Notes: a model not told the origin generated them from the letters alone. Numbered from the stretch's first letter, positions 19,476 through 33,021 are shown. The stretch: DNA of 64,000 bases from Serinicoccus marinus DSM 15273 (GCF_008386315.1 NZ_CP043808.1:620001-684000); one strand, 5' to 3'. Translations and numbers: made by a program.

Positions 19476-20329
19476 CCGTCGACGAGCTGGTCCGCGCCGC
19501 CACCCGGCGGCTGGCCGGCGCGGGGGTGCCGAGCCCGGGGGTCGACGCCGAGCTGCTGCTCGCGCACGCCCTCGGTCAGGACGTCTCCCAGGTGCGGCGG
19601 GGCCGGGTGCTGCGCGAGAGCGTCGGGGCGCAGGCGCACGCCCGCTTCCTCGAGCTGGTGGTCCGCCGCGCGGGGCGCGAGCCGCTGCAGCACCTCACCG
19701 GCACCGCGCACTTCCACGGGCTGGACCTGAACGTGGGGCCGGGGGTCTTCGTCCCGCGTCCCGAGACCGAGACGCTGGTCGACCTCGCGCTGCGGCACCT
19801 GGCGCCGCTGCGGGAGCCGGTCGTCGTCGACCTGTGCACCGGCAGCGGGGCGGTCGCGCTCGCGATCGCCGTGGCCCGACCGGACGCCCGGGTGGGCGCC
19901 GTGGAGCTGTCTCGCGAGGCATACCGGTATGCCCGCGCCAACGTCGCCGCGCTCGGTGCCGACGTCGACCTGCGGCTGGGGGAGGCGCAGGAGGCCTTCG
20001 CCGACCTGCTGGGCCGGATCGACGTCGTGGTGTGCAACCCGCCCTACATCCCGCCGGACGCCGTCCCGGTTGACGTCGAGGTGCGCGAGCACGACCCGGG
20101 GCTCGCGCTCTACGGCGGCGGCGCCGACGGGCTGCGGGTCCCGGCCGAGGTGGCCGGGCGCGCGTGCGAGCTGCTCCGCCCCGGCGGGGTGCTGCTCATG
20201 GAGCACGCGGACGTGCAGGGCGAGGCGATCGTGGAGCTGCTCGTCACCGCGGGCTGGGTGGACGTCGTCGACCACGAGGACCTCACCGGGCGCCCCCGGG
20301 TGGTGGCGGCGACGCGGCCCGCCCGCTGA
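19472..20329 (+). CDS. prmC: Release factor glutamine methyltransferase
   Basis: 285 residues. N5-methylates the GGQ glutamine of RF1/RF2. Helical N-terminal domain (1 to about 90), then the class I SAM fold with [16 protein letters not shown] and the substrate motif NPPYIP. GTG start overlaps prfA by 4 nt. Inside it, at 19918-19933, two copies of an octamer common in this window meet head to head (GGCATACC then GGTATGCC). Confidence 0.95.
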   Translation: MTVDELVRAATRRLAGAGVPSPGVDAELLLAHALGQDVSQVRRGRVLRESVGAQAHARFLELVVRRAGREPLQHLTGTAHFHGLDLNVGPGVFVPRPETETLVDLALRHLAPLREPVVVDLCTGSGAVALAIAVARPDARVGAVELSREAYRYARANVAALGADVDLRLGEAQEAFADLLGRIDVVVCNPPYIPPDAVPVDVEVREHDPGLALYGGGADGLRVPAEVAGRACELLRPGGVLLMEHADVQGEAIVELLVTAGWVDVVDHEDLTGRPRVVAATRPAR

Positions 20330-20346
20330 GGCACACCCCCTTGCAT

Positions 20347-20398
20347 GAATTCGACCTTGGGTTCCGTCGCCATGGCGACGAAAACCAAGGTCGAATTC
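20347..20398. terminator. Long A/T-richer palindrome after prmC
   Basis: GAATTCGACCTTGG (20347-20360) pairs perfectly with CCAAGGTCGAATTC (20385-20398), and CGTCGC (20365-20370) with GCGACG (20375-20380) forms the tip. Placed between convergent prmC and the 24-residue minus-strand gene, it suits a two-way terminator. Its base composition differs from its surroundings. Confidence 0.65.
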
Positions 20399-20419
20399 CG
20401 GTGGGTCAAAAACTGACGA

Positions 20420-20494
20420 TCAGAAGATGAAGATCAGCAGGGCGATGATGAGCAGGATGCCCACGATGGTCCAGATGAGGTTGCTTCCACGCAT
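20420..20494 (-). CDS. 24-residue single-span hydrophobic protein
   Basis: A short frame on the minus strand reads MRGSNLIWTIVGILLIIALL and then IFIF before TGA. It is one uninterrupted membrane helix with a small positive N-terminus. AAGGA lies about 10 nt before the ATG at 20494, and the palindrome at 20347-20398 follows the stop. Small proteins of this kind (NLIWTIVGILLII-like) recur in actinobacteria as unnamed products; I know no function. Too short for most gene finders. Confidence 0.6.
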   Translation of the reverse strand: MRGSNLIWTIVGILLIIALLIFIF

Positions 20495-20652
20495 ACGGTC
20501 CACGTCCTTGAGGTCGGGCGGGCGCCGGGTGGCGCCCGCGTCGGGAATGCTCCAGCCAACTGCCGCCCGCTGACCCCTGCAAGTCGAAGCGCCCCGGCCC
20601 GGTCGTGGGAAGATGGTTCGGCTCCACGTCCCTGCCCGATCCCGGAGGCCCC

Positions 20653-21519
20653 ATGTCCGCCACGCCGCTGCAGGACCGCCTGCTCGACTGCACGGAGGAG
20701 AACCAGCGCGAGTCCTCGCTCGCCCGTGCCGCGGAGGTGGTCCGCGAGGGCAAGGTGGTGGTCCTGCCGACCGACACGGTCTACGGCGTGGGTGCCGACG
20801 CCTTCGACGTCGTCGCGGTGGCGATGGTCCTCGCGGCCAAGCACCGCGGGCGCGAGATGCCTCCGCCCGTGCTGGTGCCGAACCCGCGGACCGTCGACGG
20901 CCTGGCGACCGACCTGCCGATGTATGCCCGGATGCTCATGCGCCACTTCTGGCCCGGGCCGCTCACGCTCGTGCTGCGGGCCCAGCCCTCGCTGCAGTGG
21001 GACCTGGGTGAGACGAACGGCACCGTCGCGCTACGCATGCCGGACGACGAGATCGCCCTGAGCCTGCTGGCCGAGGTCGGGCCGCTGGCCGTGACCAGCG
21101 CCAACGTCACCGGTCAGCCGACCGCGACGACGGCGCAGGAGGCCTTGGACCAGCTCGGCGGAGCGGTCGCCGCCTATCTCGACGGTGGTCCGCGGACCGG
21201 CGGGGACCCGTCGACCATCATCGACTGCACGGGGGAAGAGCCGGTCGTGCTGCGCCCCGGTGCGCTCAGCGCCGAGGACATCCGGGCGGTGCTGGGGACG
21301 ACCGTCCTGCACGACTCGCCCTCGGACGCCGAGCCCGCCGCTGAGGGTGGGGAGCACGACGGCATACCCGAGGAGCCGGACGCCGACGAGGACGAGGGAG
21401 CCCAGGACGACCGGGCGACGCTCGTCGGGTCGGTGCGACCGAGCGGGGTCCCGGCGGCCTCGGGATCGATGCGCACCATCCCCGCGACCTCCTCCGCGGG
21501 GGAGCCGAGCACCCCCTAG
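20653..21519 (+). CDS. L-threonylcarbamoyladenylate synthase (Sua5/YrdC/YwlC)
   Basis: 288 residues. Makes the threonylcarbamoyl-AMP used for t6A37 in ANN-decoding tRNAs. YrdC domain with [10 protein letters not shown], the nucleotide-binding [13 protein letters not shown] and [10 protein letters not shown], ending near residue 215. The last ~70 residues are an acidic, probably disordered tail ([15 protein letters not shown]) in place of a structured Sua5 domain. ATG 20653 has GGAGG 4 nt upstream. Its position after prmC is common in actinobacteria. The stop codon TAG is shared with the -10 box of glyA. Confidence 0.92.
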   Translation: MSATPLQDRLLDCTEENQRESSLARAAEVVREGKVVVLPTDTVYGVGADAFDVVAVAMVLAAKHRGREMPPPVLVPNPRTVDGLATDLPMYARMLMRHFWPGPLTLVLRAQPSLQWDLGETNGTVALRMPDDEIALSLLAEVGPLAVTSANVTGQPTATTAQEALDQLGGAVAAYLDGGPRTGGDPSTIIDCTGEEPVVLRPGALSAEDIRAVLGTTVLHDSPSDAEPAAEGGEHDGIPEEPDADEDEGAQDDRATLVGSVRPSGVPAASGSMRTIPATSSAGEPSTP

Positions 21520-21522
21520 AGT
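21517..21522 (+). promoter_or_regulatory. -10 box for leaderless glyA
   Basis: TAGAGT, overlapping the stop of the preceding gene, then 7 nt and ATG 21530. No ribosome site fits that start, so a leaderless transcript is inferred. Confidence 0.5.
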
Positions 21523-21529
21523 GAGGGCC

Positions 21530-22830
21530 ATGACGACCCGCGTGAGTCCGGACACCTACTACGGCCCCTCCTTCTCCGCGCTGCTGGAGCAGGATCCGGA
21601 CATCGCCGGGCTCCTCGTCTCCGAGCTGGACCGGCAGCGGGCCGGTATCCAGCTCATCGCGAGCGAGAACCAGACGAGCCCGGCGGTCCTCGCCGCCCTC
21701 GGGTCCACGCTGTCCAACAAGTACGCCGAGGGCTACCCGGACGCCCGCTACTACGGCGGGTGCGCCGAGGTCGACAAGGTGGAGAAGCTCGCCATCGAGC
21801 GGGCCAAGGAGCTCTTCGGCGCCGACCACGCCAACGTGCAGCCGCACTCCGGGGCGAGCGCCAACCAGGCGGTCTACGGCGCCTTCGCCTCCCCGGGGGA
21901 CACCATCCTGGCCATGTCCCTGGACCACGGCGGGCACCTCACGCACGGCTTCAAGGTGAGCTTCTCGGGCAAGTGGTTCAACGCCGTGCACTACGGCGTC
22001 GCCCAGGACACCGAGGACATCGACTACGACCAGGTCGAGGCGCTGGCCAAGGAGCACCGGCCCAAGATCATCCTCGCGGGCGGCTCGGCGATCCCGCGGC
22101 TCATCGACTTCGAGCGCTTCCGCGCGATCGCCGACGAGGTCGGCGCGATCTTCTGGGTGGACGCCGCCCACTTCATCGGGCTGGTCGCCGGCAAGGTCAT
22201 CCCGTCGCCGGTGCCGCACGCCGACATCGTGTCGTTCACGACGCACAAGGTGCTGCGCGGTCCGCGCGGCGGGGCGATCGTCTGCAAGGTGGAGCACGCC
22301 AAGAAGATCGACCGCGCGGTCTTCCCATGATGCAGGGCGGCCCGCTCATGCACGGTGTCGCCGGCAAGGCGGTCAACTTCGCCGAGTGCATGACCCCGGC
22401 CTACCAGGCCTATGCCCAGCAGGTGCTCGACAACGCCGCCGCGCTGGCGGGTGCGCTCGACGCCCGCGACATCCGTCCCATCACGGGAGGGACCGACACC
22501 CACCTGTCCCTGCACGACCTGCGCGGCGTCGGGGTCACCGGCAGGGACGCCGAGGCCCGCTGCGACGCCGCGGGGATCGTGCTCAACAAGAACGCCATCC
22601 CGTTCGACCCGGAGAAGCCCAACGTGGCCTCGGGCATCAGGGTGGGCAGCCCCTCGGTCACCACCCAGGGCATGGGCACCGAGCAGATGGGCACCATCGC
22701 CGACCTCATCCACCGGGCCGTCACCGAGACCGACGGCGACCCGGAGCACCCGGTGGCCCGGGAGATCCGGGCCCAGGTCGGCGAGCTCGTGACGTCCTAC
22801 CCCGCCTACCCCGAGCCCGCCGCGGGTTGA
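21530..22830 (+). CDS. glyA: Serine hydroxymethyltransferase, one frameshift
   Basis: About 433 residues. Converts serine and tetrahydrofolate to glycine and methylene-THF. PLP lysine in [14 protein letters not shown] (the residue after Lys is Val where Thr is usual); [26 protein letters not shown] and DAAHFIGL present. One C is missing at 22324-22326: the frame ends at RAVFP and resumes as [18 protein letters not shown]. The C-terminal domain ([28 protein letters not shown]) is intact. First-strand context: sua5 before, wecA after (60 nt). Confidence 0.94.
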
Positions 22831-22890
22831 CTCGGGACGGGGCCGCGCGGCATACCGCCGTCGCGAGCCGCCGAGAGGGGAGAGGCGCCG

Positions 22891-24002
22891 GTGCGCGAGT
22901 TCATGATGGTGCTGCTGACAGCAGCGATCGTGACCTACCTGGCCACCCCCTGGTCCGCCGCCTCGCCCTGCGCCTGGGCGCCATCACGGCGGTGCGCGAC
23001 CGCGACGTCCACTCGGTGCCGATCCCTCGGCTCGGCGGAGTCGCCATGCTGCTGGGCTTCGCGGCGGCGGTGCTGCTCGGCTCCCAGCTGCCCTACCACG
23101 GGCAGCTCTTCGACGCGACGCCCCGACTCTTCGGCGTGCTGGCGGCCGCGGTCCTCATCACCGCGCTCGGGGCCATGGACGACATCCGCGAGCTGGACTG
23201 GCTGACCAAGCTGGCCGGGCAGGTGCTCGCCGGCGGGATCATGGCGTTCTACGGCGTGCAGCTGGAGTCGCTGCCGATCCTGGGCGTGACTGTGCTTCCT
23301 GAACCGGTGATGGTCACCCTGACCATCCTCGTCGTCGTCATCTCCACCAACGCGGTGAACTTCATCGACGGGCTGGACGGGCTCGCGGCGGGCGTGGTGC
23401 TCATCGCGGCAGGGGCGTTCTTCGGCTGGACCTACCTGGTCAGCCGCAACTTCGACCCGCCCAACGTCTTCTCCGAGGCCACCTTCATCAGCGCCGCCCT
23501 CATCGGGGTATGCCTGGGCTTCCTGCCGCACAACTTCCACCCGGCGCGGCTGTTCATGGGGGACGCCGGGGCGCTGCTGCTCGGCCTGCTGCTCGCGGCG
23601 GCGACCATCTCGATGACGGGGTCGGTGGACCCGAACTCCTCGGTCGCCAGCGCCTCCGCGGCGACGGCCTTACTGCTCCCGATCCTCATCCCGCTCGCCA
23701 TCCTCGCCCTGCCCTTCCTCGACATGGTGCTGGCCATCGCCCGGCGGACCAGGGCGGGTCAGCTGCCCTGGAAGCCGGACCGCGGCCACCTGCACCACCG
23801 GATGCTCGACATCGGGCACAGCCACCGGCGGGCGGTGGTGCTCCTCTACCTCTGGGCCCTGCTCATCGCGGCGGGGAGCGTGTCCTTCGCCTACCTGCCC
23901 TTCTGGGTCTCGCTGACCGGCATCCTCGGGCTACTCGTCCTGGCCGTGGGGCTGACCTGGCGTGCCGAGCCGGCGCGGGCCTCCGACGCCACCTCGACGT
24001 AG
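22891..24002 (+). CDS. wecA: Undecaprenyl/decaprenyl-phosphate GlcNAc-1-phosphate transferase (WecA/TagO), one frameshift
   Basis: About 370 residues, 10-11 membrane spans. Transfers GlcNAc-1-P to the lipid carrier to start wall polysaccharide synthesis. Mg-binding AMDD, active-site NFIDGLDGLAAG and the sugar-specificity motif HLHHRMLDIGHSHR are present. The N-terminus MREFMMVLLTAAIVTYLATP is joined to LVRRLALRLGAITAVRDRD across a missing C in the run at 22946-22950. GTG start. In many actinobacteria it sits between glyA and the atp operon, as here. Confidence 0.92.
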
Positions 24003-24036
24003 GCCTGTGACCAGCGGGTTCGTGGCATACCTCGTG

Positions 24037-24056
24037 CTTGTGATAACTTTCACAAG
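24037..24056 (+). promoter_or_regulatory. Palindrome in the atp operon promoter region
   Basis: CTTGTGA (24037-24043) and TCACAAG (24050-24056) form a perfect dyad with a 6-nt spacer TAACTT; GATAAC/TAACTT inside it could be the -10 box. It lies 57 nt before the first gene of the atp operon. This may be an operator or a short stem in the leader. Confidence 0.45.
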
Positions 24057-24112
24057 CGCGTCGCCCTGAGATGCCAGACCACCACACACGACCCGGGACG
24101 GAACGAGCCGAC

Positions 24113-24550
24113 ATGTCCGAGCGCCACGTGACAGAAGATGTCGCGGCTCGCATGGTGCGGCGTGCCTCCGTGGGCACCCTGGTGGGTCTCGCTGCCGCGG
24201 TGCTCCTCACCGGTCTGCTCCGCTCCTGGAGCGCGGCCGGGTCCGTCGTCCTCGCCGGGATCGTCGTCGTCGGGGCCCTCACCGCGGGGCTCGTCGCCGT
24301 CCGGTGGCTGCTGCGGCAGCACGAGGCGGTCGTCCTGCCCGGGGCCTTCATGATCCTGCTGGTGGTGGTCGTGCTGCTGGCCTCGGTCGCTCTGGTCCTG
24401 CGGGGCGAGCCGTGGCTCGAGCGCGGGCCCTTCGCCCTCTCCGCCCTGCTCAGCGCGGTGCTCTACCAGGTGTTCCTCGTGCAGGCCTACCTCACCGGGC
24501 GCCAGCCGGCGCTGGACGTGTCCCTGCCGGGTGAGGGAGGGGCGCGATGA
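24113..24550 (+). CDS. Four-span membrane protein at the head of the atp operon
   Basis: 145 residues with four predicted membrane helices (TLVGLAAAVLLTGLL, VVLAGIVVVGALTAGLVAV, FMILLVVVVLLASVALVL, ALLSAVLYQVFLVQAYL). Position and form match the AtpI-type assembly factor for the c-ring, although sequence identity in this family is low. ATG 24113. Overlaps the next gene by 4 nt (ATGA). Confidence 0.65.
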   Translation: MSERHVTEDVAARMVRRASVGTLVGLAAAVLLTGLLRSWSAAGSVVLAGIVVVGALTAGLVAVRWLLRQHEAVVLPGAFMILLVVVVLLASVALVLRGEPWLERGPFALSALLSAVLYQVFLVQAYLTGRQPALDVSLPGEGGAR

Positions 24551-24810
24551 GGTACTCGCTGTTCGGTCACACCCCGAAGCGCGACGACGGGCTCCCGCCC
24601 CGGGACGACCGGGACGAGGGCGGTCAGAGCCCGGAGACCTCGATGGGCACCAGCGTCATCTCCTACCTGCTCGCCGGCCCCATCCTCTTCGGCGGGATCG
24701 CCTTGCTCGTGGGCCGGTGGATCGGCCAGGACTGGGTGGTCGCCGTCGGCATCCTCGCGGGAATGGCTCTGTCCATCTACATCATCTGGGTCAGGTACGG
24801 TACTCAATGA
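24547..24810 (+). CDS. AtpZ/AtpI-like small membrane protein
   Basis: 87 residues: a hydrophilic N-terminus rich in Asp/Arg then two membrane spans, SYLLAGPILFGGIALLVG and VVAVGILAGMALSIYIIWV, the hairpin form of the AtpZ family (PF09527) found before ATP synthase genes. The ATG at 24547 overlaps the previous stop by 4 nt. Probable role in Fo assembly or Mg/Ca transport, from family and place. Confidence 0.7.
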   Translation: MRYSLFGHTPKRDDGLPPRDDRDEGGQSPETSMGTSVISYLLAGPILFGGIALLVGRWIGQDWVVAVGILAGMALSIYIIWVRYGTQ

Positions 24811-24850
24811 CATCCCTGCTGGCCCCCGATCACGTTGCGAAGGAGTTCGC

Positions 24851-25651
24851 GTGACCAGTGTGACCCTGGGACGACCACTAGTCCTGGCGGACGAGTCCGG
24901 TTTCCACGCCCCGTCCCCGGCCGACTTCTGGCAGCCCTACTTCGGGCCGGAGGGCTGGGAGATCACCCGCCCGATGTTCGTCATGACGCTCGTCACCATC
25001 GGCCTCGTGGCGCTGCTCACGCTGGGCACCAAGAACCTCCGGCTCGTCCCCGGCAAGGGCCAGTTCCTCTTCGAGACGGTCTACGGCTTTGTCCGCAACG
25101 ACATCTCGCGCGACCTCATCGGCAGCAAGCACTACAAGAGGTATGTCCCCTTCCTGCTGGCCATCTTCCTCTTCGTGCTCGCCAACAACCTCATGGGCAT
25201 CACCCCCTTCGTGATGCTGGCGCCGACGGCCGTCATCGGGGTGCCCATCGCGCTCACCGCGGTGGTGTACGTCGTCTACCACCTGGCCGGCTTCCGGCAG
25301 CAGGGCTTCATCGGCTACTTCAAGCACATGGTCCCCGAGGGCGTGCCGATGGTCATCGCGCCCGTCGTGCTGCTCCTGGAGATCTTCAGCTACTTCGTCA
25401 CCCGGCCCCTCACGCTGGCCCTGCGACTCTTCGGCAACATGTTCGCCGGTCACATGATCCTCACCCTCTTCGTCGCCGGCGGCTGGTTCCTGGTGCAGCA
25501 GGGTGCGCTCATGGCGATCGCCGGTGCCGGATCCTTCCTCATGGCCTTCCTCATGACCTTCTTCGAGCTGCTCATCCAGGTCGTCCAGGCCTACGTCTTC
25601 ACGCTGCTCGCGGCCTCCTACATCGGCGACGGACTCGCCGAGGGCCACTGA
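24851..25651 (+). CDS. atpB: ATP synthase Fo subunit a
   Basis: 266 residues. Proton half-channels of Fo. The essential arginine is in LALRLFGNMFAGH; QVVQAYVFTLLAASYI is the conserved final helix. Five to six spans. GTG start with AAGGAG about 7 nt upstream. Complete and uninterrupted. Confidence 0.97.
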   Translation: MTSVTLGRPLVLADESGFHAPSPADFWQPYFGPEGWEITRPMFVMTLVTIGLVALLTLGTKNLRLVPGKGQFLFETVYGFVRNDISRDLIGSKHYKRYVPFLLAIFLFVLANNLMGITPFVMLAPTAVIGVPIALTAVVYVVYHLAGFRQQGFIGYFKHMVPEGVPMVIAPVVLLLEIFSYFVTRPLTLALRLFGNMFAGHMILTLFVAGGWFLVQQGALMAIAGAGSFLMAFLMTFFELLIQVVQAYVFTLLAASYIGDGLAEGH

Positions 25652-25725
25652 TCCCTAACCGAATACCGAGACCGCACGATCGACCGGCTGCCACCAGCCG
25701 GTGACACCACACAGAAAGAGACACA

Positions 25726-25938
25726 ATGGAAGCCCTTGCTCCCGCCATCGCCCTGGTCGGCTACGGCCTGTCCACCATCGGCCCGGCTATCGGTGTCGGC
25801 CTCATCTTCGCCGCCTACCTCAACGGTGTGGCCCGCCAGCCCGAGGCCCGCGGCGCGCTGACGCCGTTCACCATCCTCGGCTTCGCCGTCGCCGAGGCCC
25901 TGGCCATCCTGGGCTTCGTCCTCTTCTTCCTCGTCTAA
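25726..25938 (+). CDS. atpE: ATP synthase Fo subunit c
   Basis: 70 residues, a two-helix hairpin. The proton-carrying glutamate is in the second helix (GFAVAEALAILGFVL); the polar loop is NGVARQPEAR and the first helix holds GPAIGVGL. There is no Na+-type Gln/Ser-Glu-Thr ligand set, so the ring is proton-coupled. Ribosome site AAAGAG before ATG. Confidence 0.97.
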   Translation: MEALAPAIALVGYGLSTIGPAIGVGLIFAAYLNGVARQPEARGALTPFTILGFAVAEALAILGFVLFFLV

Positions 25939-25993
25939 AGAAGTCGCGTCGGCCTACCGGGCGCCGCCCGCTCATCTTGCTGAAGGAGACACC

Positions 25994-26581
25994 GTGTCGC
26001 TACAGACGCTGGTCGTGAGGACCGCGGAGGGGACCGAGGAGCGACGATCCCCGATCTTCCCGCACACGCCGGAGCTGGTCTGGGGCCTGCTCATGTTCGG
26101 CGTGATCTTCCTGGTCGTCTGGAAGGTCGCCTGGCCCCGCCTCGAGGGCATCGTGACCGCCCGCCAGGACGCCATCGAGGGCGGCATGGAGCGTGCCGAG
26201 AAGGCGGAGGCCGAGGCCGCCGCCGCCAAGCGGAAGTACGAGGAGCAGCTCGGCGACGCCCGGGCCGAGGCCGCGCACATCCGTGAGAAGGCCAAGGAGC
26301 AGGGCGCGCAGATCATCGCCGAGATGCGCGAGCAGGCCAATGTCGAGGCCAACCGCATCACCGAGACCGCGCACAAGCAGATCGAGGCCGAGCGTCAGCA
26401 GGCCATGGTCCAGCTGCGCGGCGAGGTGGGGCAGATCTCCACCGCGCTGGCCAGCAAGATCGTCGGGGAGTCCCTCGACGACGAGGCGCGGCAGCGTGGG
26501 ATCGTCGACCGTTTCCTCGCCGACCTCGACTCCGGAGCCATCACCCCGGAGAAGCTCGGCGCGGGCGACGAGGGCCGCTGA
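25994..26581 (+). CDS. atpF: ATP synthase Fo subunit b
   Basis: 195 residues. One N-terminal membrane helix (VWGLLMFGVIFLVVWKVAW) then a long charged coiled coil forming the stator stalk, including AEKAEAEAAAAKRKYEEQL. GTG start with GAAGGAG upstream. One base separates its stop from atpH. Confidence 0.95.
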   Translation: MSLQTLVVRTAEGTEERRSPIFPHTPELVWGLLMFGVIFLVVWKVAWPRLEGIVTARQDAIEGGMERAEKAEAEAAAAKRKYEEQLGDARAEAAHIREKAKEQGAQIIAEMREQANVEANRITETAHKQIEAERQQAMVQLRGEVGQISTALASKIVGESLDDEARQRGIVDRFLADLDSGAITPEKLGAGDEGR

Positions 26582-26582
26582 C

Positions 26583-27404
26583 ATGGACAGCGCCTACCGC
26601 CGGTCCTACCACGAGGCCCGTCAGGGATTGGAGCAGGTGCTCCAGCACGAGGGCGGGTCGGTCGACCCCGGTCGTGTCGGCGAGGAGCTCTGGGCCGTGG
26701 CCCGGCTCGTCGACGGCAACAAGGTGCTCGCCCGCACCCTGGCCGACCCCTCGCGTGAGGGGGCCGACCGGGCGGCGCTGGCGCAGCGGCTGCTCGCCGG
26801 CAAGGTCGGCGACGGGGCGCTCCACGCCGTGAAGGCCGTGGTGGCTCAGCGGTGGCCCGGGACCGGCGGTGTCACCACCGCCCTGGAGCGGCTCTCCGTC
26901 GAGGCCCACCTCGTGCACGCCCACCGTCACGACCGGCTCGCCCAGGTCGAGGACGAGCTGTTCCGGTTCGCCCGGATCATCGAGTCCACCCCCGAGCTGC
27001 AGTCGGCCCTGGCCGACCGGCGTGCGCCGGCCTCGGCCAAGCGCGCCCTGGTCGAGCGGCTGCTCTCGGTGAAGTCCGCGCCCGAGACGGTCAGCTTGGC
27101 CAGCCAGGCTGCGGTCGGGATCCGCGGCACCCGCGTCGAGCGCACGCTCGCGGCATACCTCGAGCAGGCCGCCGACGTCCAGGACCAGGTGACGGCGATC
27201 GTCACCACCGCGGTCCCGCTGTCCGCCCAGCAGGAGGACGCCCTGCGCGCCACCCTGAGCACGCAGTACGGCCGCACCGTGCACACCAATGTCGTCGTCG
27301 ACCCGCAGGTCGTCGGTGGCATCCGGGTGGAGATCGGCGACGAGGTCATCGACGGCACCGTCAGCCACCGACTGGACCAGGCTGCCCGCCTCATGGCCAG
27401 CTGA
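26583..27404 (+). CDS. atpH: ATP synthase F1 subunit delta
   Basis: 273 residues, the length seen in actinobacteria (about 180 in E. coli). OSCP-type stator subunit joining b to the F1 head. The N-terminal extension of about 90 residues precedes the usual helical domain (FRFARIIESTPELQSALADR), and the C-terminus has the conserved VVDPQVVGGIRVEIGDEVIDGTV. ATG 26583, 1 nt after the atpF stop. Confidence 0.95.
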   Translation: MDSAYRRSYHEARQGLEQVLQHEGGSVDPGRVGEELWAVARLVDGNKVLARTLADPSREGADRAALAQRLLAGKVGDGALHAVKAVVAQRWPGTGGVTTALERLSVEAHLVHAHRHDRLAQVEDELFRFARIIESTPELQSALADRRAPASAKRALVERLLSVKSAPETVSLASQAAVGIRGTRVERTLAAYLEQAADVQDQVTAIVTTAVPLSAQQEDALRATLSTQYGRTVHTNVVVDPQVVGGIRVEIGDEVIDGTVSHRLDQAARLMAS

Positions 27405-27473
27405 ACGAGAACCACCACCTACCCCACAGCACCGGCCCACCCACAAGCCCGGGCCACGACGAGGAGAAGACAC

Positions 27474-29120
<1,647 letters not shown>

Positions 29121-29177
29121 CGCGCCGGGCATACCAGCTGACCGAACGACCACCAGCGAAGACGAGAGAGGCGAGAT

Positions 29178-31560
<2,383 letters not shown>

Positions 31561-31572
31561 CCGCTCCCCGCG

Positions 31573-31622
31573 ACCGAACAGGCCTTGTGTCCCGCGACCG
31601 CGGGACACAAGGCCTGTTCGGT
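31573..31622. terminator. 24-bp perfect palindrome after atpD
   Basis: Arms 31573-31596 (starting ACCGAACAGGCCTTGTGTCC) and 31599-31622 are perfect reverse complements with a 2-base centre. It should end or strongly reduce transcription between atpD and the permease. Confidence 0.8.
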
Positions 31623-31674
31623 GCGAGGCGCAGGCGGACCGGAGGCCTGTCCGGTCGGGACGAAGGGAAGAGGG

Positions 31675-33021
31675 ATGCGCTGGACCGTTCACGGTGACGG
31701 CCGCCGGATCGCGCCGGGCGAGGTCGTCGGGCCCGGGGAGCGGCTGGCGTGGCTGCCGACGGTCGGGATCGGCATGCAGCACGTGGTGGCGATGTTCGGC
31801 GCCACCTTCCTCGTCCCGCTCATCACCGGCTTCCCGCCGAGCACGACGCTGCTCTTCAGCGGCCTCGGCACGGCGCTGTTCCTGCTCGTCACGGCGGGCC
31901 AGGTGCCGTCCTACCTCGGCTCCAGCTTCGCCTTCCTCGCGCCGATCGCCGCCGCGCAGGCGGAGCACGGGCCGGCCGGTGCCCTCGGCGGGGTGGTGCT
32001 GGCCGGAATCGGCCTCGCGGCCGTCGGGATGGTCGTGCAGCTCGTCGGGCACCACTGGATCGCCCGCCTCATGCCGCCGGTGGTCACCGGCACCATCGTC
32101 GCGCTCATCGGGCTCAACCTCGCGCCCGCCGCGTGGGGCAACGTCCAGGAGGCCCCGGTCACGGCGCTGGCCACCCTCGTCGCGATCCTGCTCTGCACCG
32201 TCCTCTTCCGCGGTCTGCTCGGCCGCCTGTCGATCCTGCTCGGCGTCCTCGTGGGGTATGCCGTCGCGCTGCTCCGCGGCGAGGTCGACACCTCCGTGCT
32301 CGCCGACGCCGGCTGGCTGGGTGCGCCGCCGCTCATGGCCCCGGAGTTCCACCTCGGGGTGGTGGGGCTCTTCCTGCCGGTCGTCCTCGTCCTCGTGGCC
32401 GAGAACGTCGGGCACGTGAAGTCGGTGGCGCAGATGACCGGTGACTCGGCCGACGCGCTCGACCACATGCTGGGGCACACCCTGCTCTCCGACGGTCTGG
32501 CGACCACCCTCGCCGGGGCCGGCGGTGGTTCGGGGACCACCACCTACGCCGAGAACATCGGCGTCATGGCGGCGACGCGGGTCTACTCCACGGCGGCCTA
32601 CTGGGTGGCGGCCCTCACCGCGGTCGCCCTGGCCTTCCTGCCGAAGTTCGGGGCGCTCATCCAGACCGTGCCCGCCGGCGTGCTCGGCGGCGCCGCCACG
32701 GTGCTCTACGGCATGATCGGGATCCTCGGCGTGCGCATCTGGGTGGAGAACCGCGTCGACTTCGGCAACCCGATCAACCTCTCGACCGCGGCGGTCGCCC
32801 TCGTCGTCGGGATCGCGAACTACACCTGGGCCACCGGTGCGCTGACCTTCGAGGGCATCGCGCTCGGCACGGCCGCCGCCCTGCTCGTCTTCCACGGGAT
32901 GCGGGCGATCAACCGGGTGACCGGGGCGGTCGACCCCCGACCCGCGCCGGGTGCCGCCCCGCGGGAGCGGGCCGGTAGACTGGAGGACCGAACCACCCAC
33001 CCGAAGGGACATCACTCGTGA
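31675..33021 (+). CDS. NCS2-family uracil/xanthine permease inserted in the atp operon
   Basis: 448 residues, about 12-14 spans; proton-coupled nucleobase uptake. QHVVAMFGATFLVPLITGF, the NCS2 signature VAENVGHVKSVAQMTG and GGGSGTTTYAENIGVMAATR point to the UraA/uracil branch. ATG 31675 with AAGGGAAGAGGG upstream. It lies between atpD and atpC, where these genes normally adjoin, and its stop overlaps the atpC start by 4 nt. The C-terminal ~25 residues are hydrophilic and overlap the atpC promoter. Confidence 0.9.
   Translation: MRWTVHGDGRRIAPGEVVGPGERLAWLPTVGIGMQHVVAMFGATFLVPLITGFPPSTTLLFSGLGTALFLLVTAGQVPSYLGSSFAFLAPIAAAQAEHGPAGALGGVVLAGIGLAAVGMVVQLVGHHWIARLMPPVVTGTIVALIGLNLAPAAWGNVQEAPVTALATLVAILLCTVLFRGLLGRLSILLGVLVGYAVALLRGEVDTSVLADAGWLGAPPLMAPEFHLGVVGLFLPVVLVLVAENVGHVKSVAQMTGDSADALDHMLGHTLLSDGLATTLAGAGGGSGTTTYAENIGVMAATRVYSTAAYWVAALTAVALAFLPKFGALIQTVPAGVLGGAATVLYGMIGILGVRIWVENRVDFGNPINLSTAAVALVVGIANYTWATGALTFEGIALGTAAALLVFHGMRAINRVTGAVDPRPAPGAAPRERAGRLEDRTTHPKGHHS
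32976..32981 (+). promoter_or_regulatory. -10 box for atpC inside the permease gene
   Basis: TAGACT 37 nt before the atpC GTG, with GAAGGG as ribosome site in between. It would let atpC be expressed in spite of the palindrome after atpD. Confidence 0.45.
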
